Source: Amorphochlora amoebiformis
Lineage: Eukaryota; Cercozoa; Chlorarachniophyceae
Direction of reading: 5' to 3'
DNA length: 64,000 bases
Assembly: GCA_054601695.1 (NCBI GenBank)
Contig: BAAHQB010000008.1
Span: forward strand, 1,364,001 to 1,428,000
Positions within the stretch are counted from its first letter, which is position 1. Each line of letters begins with the position of its first letter. Shown piece after piece: positions 1-15,135 of the stretch. Made by a program: the position numbers and the translations under genes. A model generated the notes under the pieces. The model ran no database searches. It worked only from the letters and a program-made list of their open reading frames with translations, and was not told where the DNA came from.

Positions 1-46
<46 letters not shown>

Positions 47-917
47 TATATATATATGTACATACATACATATATATACATATATGTATATACATACACA
101 CATGCATATAAATACCTACATATACATATGTATATATATATATGTATATACATGTATATATCCATATTATATTTACATATATTTTGACGTATACGCACAT
201 AGTAAAAAATATATAAATATATATATATATAGATATTAGGCTTTATAACATGTGTATATGAATATACAGCTATTCATTTAGGTAAATGCATACACGTCAA
301 TGTATGCATATGTATACGCATGTAAAAAGAAGTTTTGGGTCCATATGCACATATACATATACAAAACACATTTATGTCGATATATCTTTTTACAGTTCAT
401 TTATCCATACATACATATTAAATATGTAACTCTATATATATATATATATATGTTATACATATATATATATGTATATATATATATATGTATATACGTATGC
501 CTATAATACGCGCTTGTTGACAATCAATATGCTGTCATATGTATATAGATATACATATTTAAAGTGTATATATATATATATATAAGATATTATACACATA
601 TATATATATATCTTTTTATACATAAATATATAATGTATTTAAGAAATAATTGTAATGATATACATATATATATACACATATATGTCTACATCAATATAAA
701 TACATATATATATATATGTATATATACGTATACATATACATAAATATATTGTATTTAAGAAATAAATGCATATGTATACACATATATATATATATATATA
801 TACATGTATGTATATTATATTTACGTGTTCCCATTCACACACACACACACACATATGTATATATATATGTATATATGTATATATATGTATACATATATTA
901 TATCAATACAAACATAC

Positions 918-976
918 CTTGTTGAGTTTCCTGAATGTCCTTTCGAATCTTTTCGGGCATCTCTATGCCAAAATAC

Positions 977-1013
<37 letters not shown>

Positions 1014-1032
1014 CATATAATACATTATATAC

Positions 1033-1063
<31 letters not shown>

Positions 1064-1917
1064 CATATATATATATGTATATATGTATATATAATTATGT
1101 ATGTAAATATATATATATGTGTATATATATTGTATAAAGGCTAAAATATGAATGGGAATAGTTGTACTTGTATTCAAGTATAGAATTAAATATATGTACA
1201 TAATAATATATGAATGTTTATGTATGTATGTATATATATATATATATGTATAAATTTATAAATTTTAATGTACATATGTACAATTATCCAAATCCATACA
1301 TGCATATATCTATGTATGTTTATTTTCACCCGATTTGTTTTTTTTTTTAAATTATATTCTATGCATACATACAGAATATTACATATAAATATATATATGT
1401 GTGTATGTATGTATGTGCAAATGTATATATATATATATATGTAATATGATACATAAACATACAAATTATGCATATAAATACATAATATACATATATATAT
1501 ATTATATAATGAATATTATAAATATATATATATAATACATATATACATACATTTACATATACATGTATATAGAAGCATAAATGTACACGTTCTGACCAGG
1601 CATCTGACCGACCTTCGTTTTTCCAACTCTGCTCACCTTTATATACATAATATATACACATATATATATATTATATATATATATATGTAGAAATAGAAAT
1701 ATATATATATATAATATATGTGTGCATATATATATATATATATATGTATAATATATATATATATATATATATTTGTGTGTACATATATGTGGTATATACA
1801 TAATATAATATATACATATGTATATATGTATACATGTGATACATTACAAATTTCACTCATAATATATATATATATATATCTTATATATATTTGGATAAAA
1901 TAGGCATTTCGGATGTG

Positions 1918-1951
<34 letters not shown>

Positions 1952-2099
1952 GTCATATATATATGTATTATGTATATATATATATATATATATATTATAT
2001 ATTTATATATATATATATATGCATATTTTATACATGTATAAATATATGTATATATGGTACTTAGATGTGCTTTCAACATATGTATATATGGGCACTTTA

Positions 2100-2139
<40 letters not shown>

Positions 2140-2289
2140 TATAATACATATAAATATATATGTATATATATATATATATTAATATATGTATACATATATA
2201 TATTATAGATACATTTATACATATACATACATATATATATGTATGCATGTATATATATGTGTACATACCTATTTATTTTCAGATACATT

Positions 2290-2321
<32 letters not shown>

Positions 2322-2734
2322 CAGACATTCATACACATCTACATTACATGCCATACATGCACATATCTCATATATAAATACATTCAATTGGATAAAACCA
2401 CCTGATTCCAACCACCATTCAGGCGCTTGGGCATTATTCAGAATGATGGACACTAAGAAACCGCCGACCTGGTTAGAATTAGGATTAGGAGTTTAGACTT
2501 TTTAGCATGTCTTAGCCCCAGAGCAATTGACCCCGGAACTCAGTGGGGCTGTTAGGCTGGGAGCGACCTCAGTGGAGATCTCATGTATTGGTTAGATTTG
2601 GAATCATGGGAGTAGGGTCACGGTTCAGTTTAGGTTAAATTGAGCCGAGTTTTTAGATGTTTTCCGAACTTGGGTGGTGACTTCTATCGGCCAAAAGCGG
2701 GTCTCCAGAAGATCCTCTTTGAACTTTCCTGCCT
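918..2734 (-). other. Tentative downstream exons of the 10480 minus-strand gene
   Basis: Three islands of non-repeat sequence look exon-like on the minus strand but cannot be joined with confidence. 2734-2682 has acceptor TTATAG and reads EDLLETRFWPIE in one frame. Around 1636-1594 there is an open stretch with several possible acceptors and a GTGTAC donor. 976-918 is bounded by TTATAG and GTATGT and reads [19 protein letters not shown] with one extra base at each end. They may be further exons of the putative RNA polymerase gene or of another minus-strand gene. The rest of 1-3450 is AT microsatellite, a telomere-type patch near 3300-3430 and a degenerate repeat copy near 2498-2610. Confidence 0.3.
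2498..2610 (-). repeat. Dispersed intron motif, degenerate copy
   Basis: The plus strand carries TTTAGCATGTCTTAGCCCC, then CTGTTAGGCTGGGAGC and a CTCAGTGGAGATCTCATGT block. The second block recurs at about 33318-33360 (ATGCTGGGAGTGATCTCAG), showing that the family extends beyond the core motif. Confidence 0.6.
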
Positions 2735-2794
<60 letters not shown>

Positions 2795-2900
2795 CATATA
2801 TGATCTTATACATTATTTTAATGTACAATATAAGATATGTATATATATATGTATATTTATACGTGTATAGATATTTTACATGCGTAAAATTGTGTATTAC

Positions 2901-2935
<35 letters not shown>

Positions 2936-3461
2936 CGTGTGTGTGTGTGTGTGTGTATGTGTAACATATATATATATATATATATATGTATATCAATATA
3001 TAATATATATAATACATTTTTAATGTGTTTATATTATTTAGCAAACATAACATTTAAATAAAAAGCAAATAGATGAATATCTGCGAATATTATCTCCTAC
3101 ATATACATACATATACACATATATTTAACATGTCTAGCATACGGACATACCCATTATTAAACACATATAAACACATACACATACCATGTGAATATCCCTC
3201 AGATATCACCGTATGAGCAGCGCTTTTCTATTATTATTATGAAGATTAGGATCATACTCACCTACACTTAGGCTTGGTATTACCACAGCTAGAACTAGGG
3301 GGCTGGGTTTAGGGTTTCTGATTCGGTTAGTGATCGAGTTACCCTGCTCTCACTCCTAGCGGTATTCCTGAGGGTTAGAATTAGGCTTAGGGTTTGAGTT
3401 TGAATCCGATTATTCAGCTTGTCTAGACCTGAACTAACCCTATACCCTATGGATTAGTTAC

Positions 3462-3934
3462 TTTTGCTTCGTTTTCTGATTCTGTTTTCGTTCTGTTTTT
3501 CGACGTTTTTGGCGTTCTTCGTAGACCTATGTATATATGGATATATAGATATAGACATATATATATATATATATATATTCATATGTATGTATGTATATGT
3601 ATGGATGTATATGTATATACACATAAGATGTAGTATAATAACATAAGAATATATTTATACGTATATATACCATTTTATGCACTTTTGTATATATTTATGC
3701 ATGTGTAATACATCTGTATATTACATATAAATTCATATACATATATGTTGTATATACATAAATGTATATACATATATGTGTATGTTATATATACACACAT
3801 ATATATATATGTATATAAATATGTATATGTGTATATGTATGTACATATTTATGTATGTGTACATATACATAAAAACATACATATACATATGTAATGTATA
3901 TACAAATATGTACACGTGTATAAATATGCATGTA

Positions 3935-3966
<32 letters not shown>

Positions 3967-4178
3967 TAATTTGTATTACTTATTATATATACACATATAC
4001 GTGAAAATGTACATACATACATACATATGCATATAAATGTATATGAATATATATATATATACATATATATATATTATGTAAATATACGTACTACATATTA
4101 CATATATTTTCGTAGGTTGCAATATACATTTACGTATTTTTAAATGGACGTACGGAATACTTTCCAAGATAAATGCTG

Positions 4179-4223
<45 letters not shown>

Positions 4224-4572
4224 CATACATATTATATTATATTATATATATATATATATCCATATATACATACGTATGAGTTTATAGCTCTCCCGACGGC
4301 AGAAAAGATCCTAGACGAATCTTCCCATCCCTCATCCGAATGTCCTCTCCTTAGAGTTGCGTTTAATACTAATTGTAAATGTAGATTTATATTATATATA
4401 TATATATACATATATGCATACATAATGTATATATGTACGTATACATAGGTATGTACATGTATGTGTGTGTGTATGTATAATGTATGTATGTGTGATTATA
4501 TACATTACATATATCGAGATATATTATATAATATACATATATATATTTATTTGTATATATACATATACATGC

Positions 4573-4606
<34 letters not shown>

Positions 4607-4676
4607 CTATATATGTATGTCATATATAATCATACATGCGCGATGGGCCTTTATGTTTACATGTGTATGTAAATAT

Positions 4677-4759
<83 letters not shown>

Positions 4760-4786
4760 AATTATATTTATACATACATATAATAT

Positions 4787-4817
<31 letters not shown>

Positions 4818-4851
4818 ATAAATAATATGTATATTCATACGTACATGTATG

Positions 4852-4883
<32 letters not shown>

Positions 4884-4901
4884 TAATATATATATATATA
4901 A

Positions 4902-4944
<43 letters not shown>

Positions 4945-5074
4945 AATATTATGTATATTCATGCATATATGTAGTATATATACATATATATATATACATA
5001 TATATATATATATTATGTATATCATACATACATGTAGTATATATACATATATTTATATATGCATATATACATAC

Positions 5075-5106
<32 letters not shown>

Positions 5107-5192
5107 TATGTGTAAACATATATATAGATATATAACATGCATTATATAAAATATATATATATATAAATATATTATATATAATACACTTTGTT

Positions 5193-5231
<39 letters not shown>

Positions 5232-5407
5232 GCATATCTATATATGTATGTATATATATATATATACATATATAGATAGATACATGTATAAATCATTTAT
5301 GCACATGTACACTTATGGTTGAATATTGTAATATATATATCTAAATATGCAGCTTAATATAAACAATATGTATACATAGAATGTTACATATACCAATATA
5401 TCTACAC

Positions 5408-5442
<35 letters not shown>

Positions 5443-5546
5443 ATATATGTAATGTATATATATATAATGTATATATATATAAGAGTATGCATTAAATACA
5501 TTTATGTACTTATTTACTTATATGTTAGTAATAGTAAATACGTGCA

Positions 5547-5630
<84 letters not shown>

Positions 5631-6107
5631 CACACATATACATATGCAGAGTATAAAACATGTTTGTAAACATTTTTATATTTATAAAAATATATACACA
5701 CATATTGCATACATCTCCCTATATATAAATATGTATAGATACATAGATATATATATATATATATACACATATATATAAATTATAAATATTGTTCAATATA
5801 CATCCATTTGTACATGCAGATACCTATATATAGTATATTTGTAAATACACACACATATATACATACATTTAGGTATAAGTGTATGTTGACCTTCCAATAT
5901 AGCTAGATATGCAAGTTCCTCAGGCTTAATATACCGATTACAAAGATATGGACGCAAGTCCGAGTATGGAACATTTCCCGTAGCCCAGCCTGATAGATTT
6001 ATATACGTATATATATATATCTATATATACATATATATATATATATATTATGGGTATATGAATATATATACATATATAGATGTATATATTGTGTGTTATA
6101 TATATAC

Positions 6108-6141
<34 letters not shown>

Positions 6142-6197
6142 TTATATAATATATTGCACGCATATATATATATATATATAATATATATATATAAATA

Positions 6198-6228
<31 letters not shown>

Positions 6229-6270
6229 ATATATTGCACACATATATATATATAATATTTAAATGTATAT

Positions 6271-6306
<36 letters not shown>

Positions 6307-6351
6307 CATATACATATGTATGTACATTTACATACACACACATAAATATAC

Positions 6352-6405
<54 letters not shown>

Positions 6406-6657
6406 GCATGTATGTATATATATATGTGTGATGACTGCTCGAAATATGTATAAATATGTAGAAATAAGTATAAATATAAATATAATGTATAAATCGTTTT
6501 TCATCACCTTCATGCGAATTCCATAAGAGAGGTCCGTCCCCAGATAGTATCTATACATATGTTGTATATAGATACATATATAATATATATATATATATAC
6601 GTGTGTGTGTGTCTGTACCCGTTTTCTTTATATATTCATGTGTTTCACATATCTATG

Positions 6658-6688
<31 letters not shown>

Positions 6689-6717
6689 AATTTTTTTTAT
6701 ATATATTATATATATCA

Positions 6718-6757
<40 letters not shown>

Positions 6758-6869
6758 CATATATATATATATATATAATACATATATATATATATATCTA
6801 TATATATATATATATATTATAATGATATAATATATACATATATTGATATATTCATTATATACATGTAAT

Positions 6870-6902
<33 letters not shown>

Positions 6903-7003
6903 GGTTTCGTCAGGGCTTATGTTCGGCTAGGGGAGGGGAATTTGTTTGTTTCTGTGAAAAATCGAAGAAATATACATGTTGATATCAATTATATATGTAC
7001 CAA

Positions 7004-7034
<31 letters not shown>

Positions 7035-7415
7035 CAATATATATATATGTGTGTGTGTATATCGAATATGTATTTCAATAATATATACATATCTAAGTAT
7101 AGATATCCACATATATACACACATATATGTGAAACCAACCTGTGCCTGCTCTCTTCGGATCGCTGTTGCGACCTTCGAATTATAAATGCAATCAGGATTG
7201 TGACTCAGATGTAGTAGCTCATGGCAATCCTACAGCTTGGACTAGAGCCCGAGTCAGGATACGGTTCGGTTCGATCTTGGTTCGACTTCAGAGCTATTCT
7301 AGGAGATTCAACTAGGGGGTTAAGGCCTGACTTTCAGGATAGGGTACATGTTAGCACCTGGCGCTAGGAAGGGATTGATGATAGCAGGATGGGTTGGGAA
7401 CTTAGGGCCAGGGTT

Positions 7416-7494
<79 letters not shown>

Positions 7495-7607
7495 ACATAA
7501 ACATGTGTATGTATTGTGTATGAAGGTATGTGTAAAAATACATGTGTTAACATATAGGAGCTCTATAGGGTCTAAGAAGTCTTCTGTTGTGGTACATAAT
7601 ATATAAC

Positions 7608-7645
<38 letters not shown>

Positions 7646-8360
7646 ATGTGTTTATATGTGTATGTGTGTATATAGATATTTAGGGTTGGAACCGGGTTAA
7701 CCCAAGTGGCGGACAATTTCGTCATGTGCTTGAGCTGGGCGCCTATGTGGATTATGGTTAAGTTTTAGGTGAGGATTAGGTTAAGGGTTAAGGGTTAGGG
7801 GCTATGGTAAGGTGATTCGAGTTGGTTTGAGGTTGGGGTTTGGCGGTGGGTGGGATGTGTATATCCAGTTGGAAATATATACAAGAATATTTATATACAT
7901 GTGCACAAAAATGCGCATATATACGATATATAAATATATATATATATATATATGTATGTATATTATATATATATATATATATATATTATACATACTACCT
8001 ATTCCAGAGGACATCATGTTCTCCGTCTGCTCGATATTACTCTCAATTGCCTATGTTATAATTATGAGCAAAAATAAACAAGAAATAATCATTTCCAACC
8101 CTAGCTTACACACTAAATATAACCCTAATCCTACTTGTACAAGAATTATACATATATATATACATATATATATATGCATAATATATATATATGTGTGTAT
8201 ATGTATTTCTATTTACATGTGTATGTGTGTATATATATATGCATACATATATACATATCTTCATATAATACATATGTATATATAAATTGTACGAAATACA
8301 TATATATATATATCCATAATTATATTACATGATATATATATATATATATATAATACATAT

Positions 8361-8391
<31 letters not shown>

Positions 8392-8783
8392 GTGATACAT
8401 ATATATATATGGTGTGTATGTATATATTCATATTCATATCCATATATGTATATATATATAGCTAAGCCTAGTACTAACTAGCTAACACAATCGATACAAC
8501 TCTAACTCGCTCTGCTGTGAGATATTATATATGTTTTTGATATATGATATATGTATATGTATATATATATAATATAATACATATATATATATTGATATAT
8601 TTATGTATATATATATAATATTTATATATATATATATATTATATGTATGTATATATATATAATTATACTCTATATTTATGCATACATTTACACATATATA
8701 TTGCACCATATGGGCGTGTTTGTGTATAATAAATGCTTGTGTATAATACGTATAGCTAACAATACACTATGTGTTTGTAATGG

Positions 8784-8829
<46 letters not shown>

Positions 8830-9490
8830 ATATTATATGTATGTATGTAGATATATATATATATATATCATATATATATATATATATGTGTGTGATATAT
8901 ATGTATACATACAATTCTGTACATTAAAACAAAATATATATAAATGTGAAATACATCTAGAAGTACTCTCCACCCCCGGTTAACTAAAAGCACGCTTACC
9001 TCAAGTTGAGTCTGCCTCTCTAGCATAACCTTTGATTTAGCATTAACGTTAGCGGTTTGGCCAGGCTTAGGATCAAATTATTCAGCATGTCTTAGTCCAA
9101 GGAACATTGGGTCAGGGTTAGGGTTAGGTTTGACCTGTCTTTTGATGTCTTCGATACGTATACCGTTGTATTCCCCACTGTCGACGTCCCCTAAACCCTT
9201 GAGTGGGTCTATAAGGGCTTCCCGCCAATCTACATTACTCATTTGTTCCTAGACATATGCAATTATGCGTAAGAAATTTATGAGTGCAATACATACATTT
9301 GTGCGAATACATGTGATATAAAAATGATGAATGTGGTCAGGGACGGTCTTTTTTTTCATAAGTGATGTGCATATGTATTTCTGCCGCGGGTGGGCGTTTG
9401 TGTGGATTTGTAGGTGTATGTTTTATATAATATATATAATGTATAAATGCATACATATACACATGATGTATATGTATGTATATATACATA

Positions 9491-9549
<59 letters not shown>

Positions 9550-9673
9550 TATGTGTGTATATATGTGTATAACTTGTTATATATCTATGTATGTATATGT
9601 ATGTGTAAATGCGTGTGTGTGTCATAAATATATATGTGTGTAAATATATATGTATATATATATATATATATAA

Positions 9674-9714
<41 letters not shown>

Positions 9715-9792
9715 ATTATATTATATTACATACATATATATATATATATATTATATATTTACACATATATATATATATTATAATATTATATG

Positions 9793-9837
<45 letters not shown>

Positions 9838-10012
9838 TTGTGTATAATGTGTAAAAAAAATATAATATATATACACACATAATGCGTATGTGCGTGTCCA
9901 TAATTTACTTTTCATACATATGTGTTTACGTTTATGTATTTAAAAGTGTAAATTTTGAAAGCTAGGTGGATATGTTTGCGCATGTATGTGTGCTTACCTA
10001 AATATAAATATA

Positions 10013-10069
<57 letters not shown>

Positions 10070-10480
10070 GCGTGTCTTACATATAAATATATATATATAT
10101 GTACATAGAAAATATATTAATCACATAAAAGTATATATGTATGTGTGTGCATGTGGGTGTGTACTTATGTATTCGCGGTGTGTATACGCGTATACGTTTG
10201 CAAACTATAAATATTTAAGTATGCCTCTATATATTTTTGTAAATATTTGCTACAAATGTATGTTTTCAAGACAAAAAATGCATACCAGAACAAACTAAGT
10301 CCCACTTACCTCCATAGAATCCTTCAAAACACTGTAGCTCTCTTCGCCGACCTCCCTCCTTCCCTCTCTCTCAACCGAGATGGTTTCTTGTGAAACTCCC
10401 GATGGCTTTGGGGACACGGGTGCGGACGTGGACAGAGGCCGACGAAGGCTGCGAAAGGGAAGCCGCCTTGCGGCCCTCAT
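3462..10480 (-). CDS. Mitochondrion-targeted protein, probable N-terminal part of phage-type (mitochondrial) RNA polymerase
   Basis: Exons in transcript order: 10480-10310, 9017-9000, 8050-7999, 7734-7702, 7583-7552, 7172-7140, 6550-6508, 5989-5891, 4368-4274, 3526-3462. All junctions are GT-AG and the phases agree throughout, giving 213 codons so far. The start is the ATG opening [20 protein letters not shown], Arg/Ser-rich with no acidic residue: a typical mitochondrial presequence. Then come a charged linker, [35 protein letters not shown] and a Lys/Arg/Gln-rich helix ([14 protein letters not shown]). This order (RQ..LE, EQ-containing helix, ELA.LAI helix, basic helix) resembles from memory the domain preceding the catalytic core of single-subunit organellar RNA polymerases, which transcribe mitochondrial DNA. 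No catalytic motif lies inside the window, so the assignment is tentative; a real gene is much surer than its name. Exon 2 is only 18 nt. The gene probably continues below 3462, perhaps off the left edge. It shares a 225-bp divergent intergenic region with the gene at 10706. Confidence 0.5.
9069..9140 (-). repeat. Dispersed intron motif next to TTAGGG units
   Basis: Plus strand TTATTCAGCATGTCTTAGTC followed by GGTTAGGGTTAGG. It lies in the first intron of the minus-strand gene, in sense orientation on the minus strand, about 50 bp upstream of exon 9017-9000. Confidence 0.85.
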
Positions 10481-10705
10481 CCATGCGTACCGGAGAATGG
10501 ATATCTTTGAAATGGATATGTGACGTATTGTCGATATAGTATCTATATACCTCGAAGATAGATATATAAATATTGGTTTTTGGATATATTGTTATTCCAA
10601 AGGCGATATATCACGTATGACTTTTGGGACATCTAGATATCCTTTTGAATATCTTAAGATATGTTAAGCAATTCGGTGGCGTCCACTCTTCAGGTCTTCC
10701 CAAAG
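10481..10705. promoter_or_regulatory. Shared divergent promoter region between the 10480 and 10706 genes
   Basis: Only 225 bp separate the two start codons, which face away from each other. The segment is free of long TA repeats and has repeated GATAT/GGATAT words (for example near 10497, 10513, 10558, 10583 and 10654). No TATA box or other known element can be assigned with confidence. Its role as a bidirectional promoter and 5'-leader is inferred from position. Confidence 0.5.
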
Positions 10706-11040
10706 ATGCCCAACCCCATGCACCCTCTCGCTGCTATATTTAATTCAAGAGGAATCAAGGAGATTTATCATGTAGACTTCTTCTTCAAGCATGCTCATGT
10801 TGCATCAGCTCTTGAGGTGCGAATTTCTGACTCTTAGATCTAGATCTGCTAGTTGGGTTTACCGAAGGTTATAAGATGTTTTCTCACGAAATGCAGGATT
10901 CAAAAACCCCACTGTACTGTAAGATCTTTCGGAAAAAGAAGCAGTTTCAGACTTCTCTTCGAATCCCATCGGAGGGCCAGGTAGTATAAGTTCAGACTAT
11001 TCACAGATAAACATACGTTGTACATATAGATATCATGACA

Positions 11041-11075
<35 letters not shown>

Positions 11076-11114
11076 TGTATATGTAAATTGAAGAATATAC
11101 ACGTATATGTTCTA

Positions 11115-11146
<32 letters not shown>

Positions 11147-12231
11147 TAAGTATACATATATACTTTAATGTATATGTCTCATATGAACCTCTTTGATACA
11201 CAGGCTGTGTGGAATCAAAATGTTCCTTTCCAGATTACCTTATTCATGAAAAAGTAACACTAACAGTCCATGATTGGGATCTTGTGCTAACATTTCATCC
11301 TAAATCAGTGGTAAGGCCTCCGAAAAGATGTACAAAGTCCACATCATACAGAAGTCCTCTGTGTTATTCACCACAGAAATAGACGTTGCAACATTTGTCA
11401 ACGATAGCAAAGAGGTACTCGTCCGATGTAAATTGATCCTAGTCTCTGACATAATGGTTTTTTATAGAAGAAACAGGCGATGTTTACCCAGGTTGAGCTT
11501 CCGCTGAGACTCAAGAACAAAAAGGTATCATCTAGATGATCAATTCCTACCGCCTAACAAACTCCTCTATTTACAGACAGATAATCTCCTCATAGTAAAG
11601 ATTCGTGTCATGCCAAAAGGAGCTATTGCAGCGGAAATGTGAGACATATATAAATAATACATATGTGGTACATGTATATTTACGAGCATTATAGCTTCTA
11701 ATCTACTCCAATGGACAGATCCGCTCTGCAAATTGAGGAAGAACAAGAGAAGAAACGTAAGCTACTATAGTAGTTGTTCGACCTCTCTTCCACTCCTCTC
11801 TTCCTCAATTTCTCTTTTCTCTCTCTCTGCCAGCGAGTCAGCTGCCCTCATTTGGTACCAAAGTGGATATCCGCAAGAACTTCCGAACGCTGTCAGTTGG
11901 TATTCCATAACATCGCACACATGTAGTTTCCTACATTACTCATATCTTATCTCTCTCTCTATCCTTCTATGTATCTCCGTGCGTTCCTTCTATGTGTCTC
12001 CGTGCGTTTGTGTGTAAACATGTGCGTATGTTATAAAGAATCGGGCCAGTCGAAAGATGACTTGCTGGAATCCAAGGTAACCCAACCCAAACCACAATCC
12101 TAAATATAAATATATATATATATATATGTGGTTGTGTGTGTGTATATACATATAATGCATACATATTTAATTGTAGCCTAAACATGCAGATGTCGATGGA
12201 GAGGTTTAGAGATGTCTCAGCAAAAGGTGAC

Positions 12232-12279
<48 letters not shown>

Positions 12280-12329
12280 TGTATATTTTATATGTACGCA
12301 TATATATGTGTAAGCATATAATATGTAAA

Positions 12330-12364
<35 letters not shown>

Positions 12365-13670
12365 ATTGTTATATATGTAAATATCATCTTCCTCTTCTTC
12401 TCTGTAAATACCTTACACTAATTCTAACCTAATTCCTAAGCAAGGCGTAATCCTATTCAGCTTCGCACGACCGAGATGCAAGCATTATCATCGAAACTAA
12501 GAAGCTGTACTAGCTCAATCCTCACACTTATTAGGCCGATATTGGTCTCTACCCATGAAGGCGTATACTGGCCGTGTAAACATATACATAGGAGCTTATG
12601 ATCACCGTGTGACATGTTACGATCCATGAGGATGCGTATTTTGGTCGTGTGAACATTTACATACGGGTTTAAGAGCCGAATTGTAATGCCCGTGTAAATG
12701 TGAATCTTCGAGTACATATGATCCCAGAGTGTGTAACACGACAATGTAATTCGTAAATTGGTAGGAACCAACTGAATATGGGGTCGAATGAGGACCTAGG
12801 CGCCGCGTCTTTAGTTGAAAAGAGCTCAGGGCAACTCGAGATGAAACCCACCGTAAAGAAGGAGAGAAATTATCGCTTCTCAAAGCGGGTTTCGGGCCAG
12901 CTCAATTCCATCTTTGAGGATCAAGTACATACTATACACATATACATATATATATATATATACATATATATACCTCAGGTAATGAAGTCGCCAGATGAAA
13001 ACATCACAGGGTAGTATGGGTCAAAATTTAGGGTAAGGAGAGTTAGGGCGGACAAATCGGAAGTTCTTTCAGCATGTGTATATTCGCACACTCAAGATCC
13101 ACATATGTATACATACATATATTACATATTCATATACACACGTAAGTATACAAATACATACGTATACACATATATATATATTATATTTATATTTATATAT
13201 ATATATATATATATATTTACATATATATATATACACATATGTGTATATATATATATATATAAATGTGAGTTCTTATGCGTGTGTGATATGTATACATTGA
13301 AACATCTTACAGTAAGAAGGATATGGAACCGGAACCGGGCACATTGGAGGACAATTCAAGCATGTTCATTCCTTCAAGTGGTATAGACCATATGTCTGAG
13401 GCAAACCTCCAAGAGTAAAGCATTCTTCTCTTTCTCTCTCTCTCTTCCTGCTGGCTCTCAGAGTATATTCTGATCAGCCATGCGTCTATCCCTGTATTTT
13501 TCTCTCTCATCTCAGTTATCTCTCTCTCTCTCTCTCTATCCCTCTTTTCCTGGGAGTTATAATTACAGGTTCTTTTTATCCCTCTTTAATCTCATTCCAT
13601 TTCTCTCTCTCTTCATTTAGCCTATTTCAATCGGCCGATTCTAACCGACGCCTCTCGGGATTGCACATGA
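10706..13670 (+). CDS. C2-like (NT-C2 type) domain protein with charged C-terminal tail
   Basis: Exons: 10706-10816, 10897-10980, 11204-11414, 11468-11524, 11577-11638, 11719-11756, 11834-11899, 12039-12076, 12190-12226, 12800-12924, 12979-13010, 13313-13380, 13621-13670 (TGA). About 310-326 residues. The N-terminal half reads as a beta-sandwich: EIYHVDFFFKH, LYCKIFRKKK, EGQAVWNQNVPF, LTVHDWDL, EIDVATFV, FTQVELPLRLK, LLIVKIRVMP. That order resembles NT-C2 domains (EEIG1/EHBP1 type), which bind membranes or small GTPases; the family call is by pattern only. The C-terminal half is hydrophilic (EEEQEKK, SGQSKDDLLESK, EPEPGTLEDNSS) and unrecognised. Exon 3 needs one extra base to stay in frame after MKK at an A5 run near 11256, and then either a second A-run correction near 11323, a 17-nt intron (11311-11327) or a 41-nt intron (11311-11351). 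The other phases agree. The start is the first ATG in frame. Confidence 0.6.
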
Positions 13671-13865
13671 CCGAGCCACAGGTAATATATGCGTATGTAT
13701 ATAATATAACTAATCATAATTATATATGTAAATATATATATATATATATATATATACGTTTTATATACATATACATATTATATATATATATATATATATA
13801 CATACATATATATTATATATATATATGTATATAAGTATGTAGATTATTTATACGAAAATTATGTA

Positions 13866-13910
<45 letters not shown>

Positions 13911-15135
13911 GTATGTGTATATATATATAATATGTCTATGTACATATATATATATAGACTTAAAAATATATTTATGTATGTATGTACACCACCATATGTA
14001 TAAACACGTGCTAAATAATAGACCCGCGGGAGGTCACGGACAGACGAATTCAACGACTTATTCAACTAAAACCAAGTTTACATATTGTAGATAAAACTGT
14101 ACAATCCTTTATTATTCACTCTAACTATAGTCTAAGGTTCACTACACTCAACATCTTGGTCGAAATGCATTACGTCTAATATAAACATGGATCAATTGAT
14201 GTACACCATGTATACGAAGCCCAATTGCATCCTGTGCATATGATACACTCGATATATAATACTATATATATATATATTACAAATATATATATATGTGTAT
14301 AAAACTATCATGCTAGATATAATCCAGATAATATTATATATAAAAATGTTGTAGTATATATATTCATTGTATATATACATATATATATTTATACACACAT
14401 ATATATATGTATGTATCTAGATGTATACTAGATATACATCCTAGTATTTAGAGTCTAGAGAGTATAGCTGGAACTGACCACTAACTAGACTAAGAATCAT
14501 TAGCACTGGCTGACAGTTGCGCCGGCGCACTACGTACGTACTAGACGATTACGTCTAGTACGTATATAGTATTCGTTTTCTACTCTAGCACTACTACTAT
14601 AACAACTAACTTGCAAATCACGTTTCATGGCTCAATTGAATCTGAGTACTCTAGGTATACTAGGTCCTGAAGTAGTCTACGTATATATAAATATTATAAT
14701 ATATAGTCAATATGAGACAGTAGTCTAGGTAGTATAGACTATCTACACTCTGAGAACAGCTACTAGAGCTAGTGTATAGTTACATGCACTCGTGACGGTA
14801 CTAATAGATATATAACCATGCAGTGGCCTGAGAACAAGTTCTAGAAGTCAGTACACAAGCTTTAGTCTGAGCCATCCCAAGTCCAGCCCTGCATGGCGGC
14901 TGGGGACCTCGGCCTTCTGGGTTAAAAAGGGATGTATGGACCCCTTGTAATATTCTTAGGGGCGAAAGGATGTTTTCATTTATCTCTGAATAGCTTATCA
15001 GCCCTAATTTATGATACTTTAAAGGAGGCAGCCATCGGCTGTGAGAAAGGATCAGTTGATATCTTATTTCTAATATTTTTGATATCTCTCAATGATCGCA
15101 CTTAATTTCTCGGCGTTCGGTCGGAGGGATCTGGC
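13671..15135. other. Intergenic region between the C2-like and TBC genes
   Basis: This holds TA microsatellites (13683-14000 and 14255-14410), a short unique stretch (14010-14250) with no splice-bounded coding reading that I trust, a CTAG-rich island (about 14405-14870) and a unique AT-balanced stretch (14880-15135) leading to the next start codon. The last part may be promoter and 5'-leader for the gene at 15136. Confidence 0.5.
14405..14870. repeat. CTAG-rich island 1
   Basis: About fourteen CTAG tetranucleotides occur in roughly 450 bp, often as near-palindromes such as CTAGTAC or TACTAGAC (for example 14415-14460, 14540-14565, 14650-14670, 14760-14780). It also holds GCGCCGGCGC-like and TACGTACGTA palindromes near 14520-14540. 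No coding frame is supported. Similar islands lie downstream of two other genes. Confidence 0.6.

Noticed and set aside
300-6800. Dozens of Tyr/Ile/His-rich open frames on both strands
   Set aside because: They are translations of (TA)n, (GTATAT)n and (CA)n microsatellites, which lack stop codons in several frames. None has family-like sequence or splice-bounded conservation; the same holds for such frames across the window.
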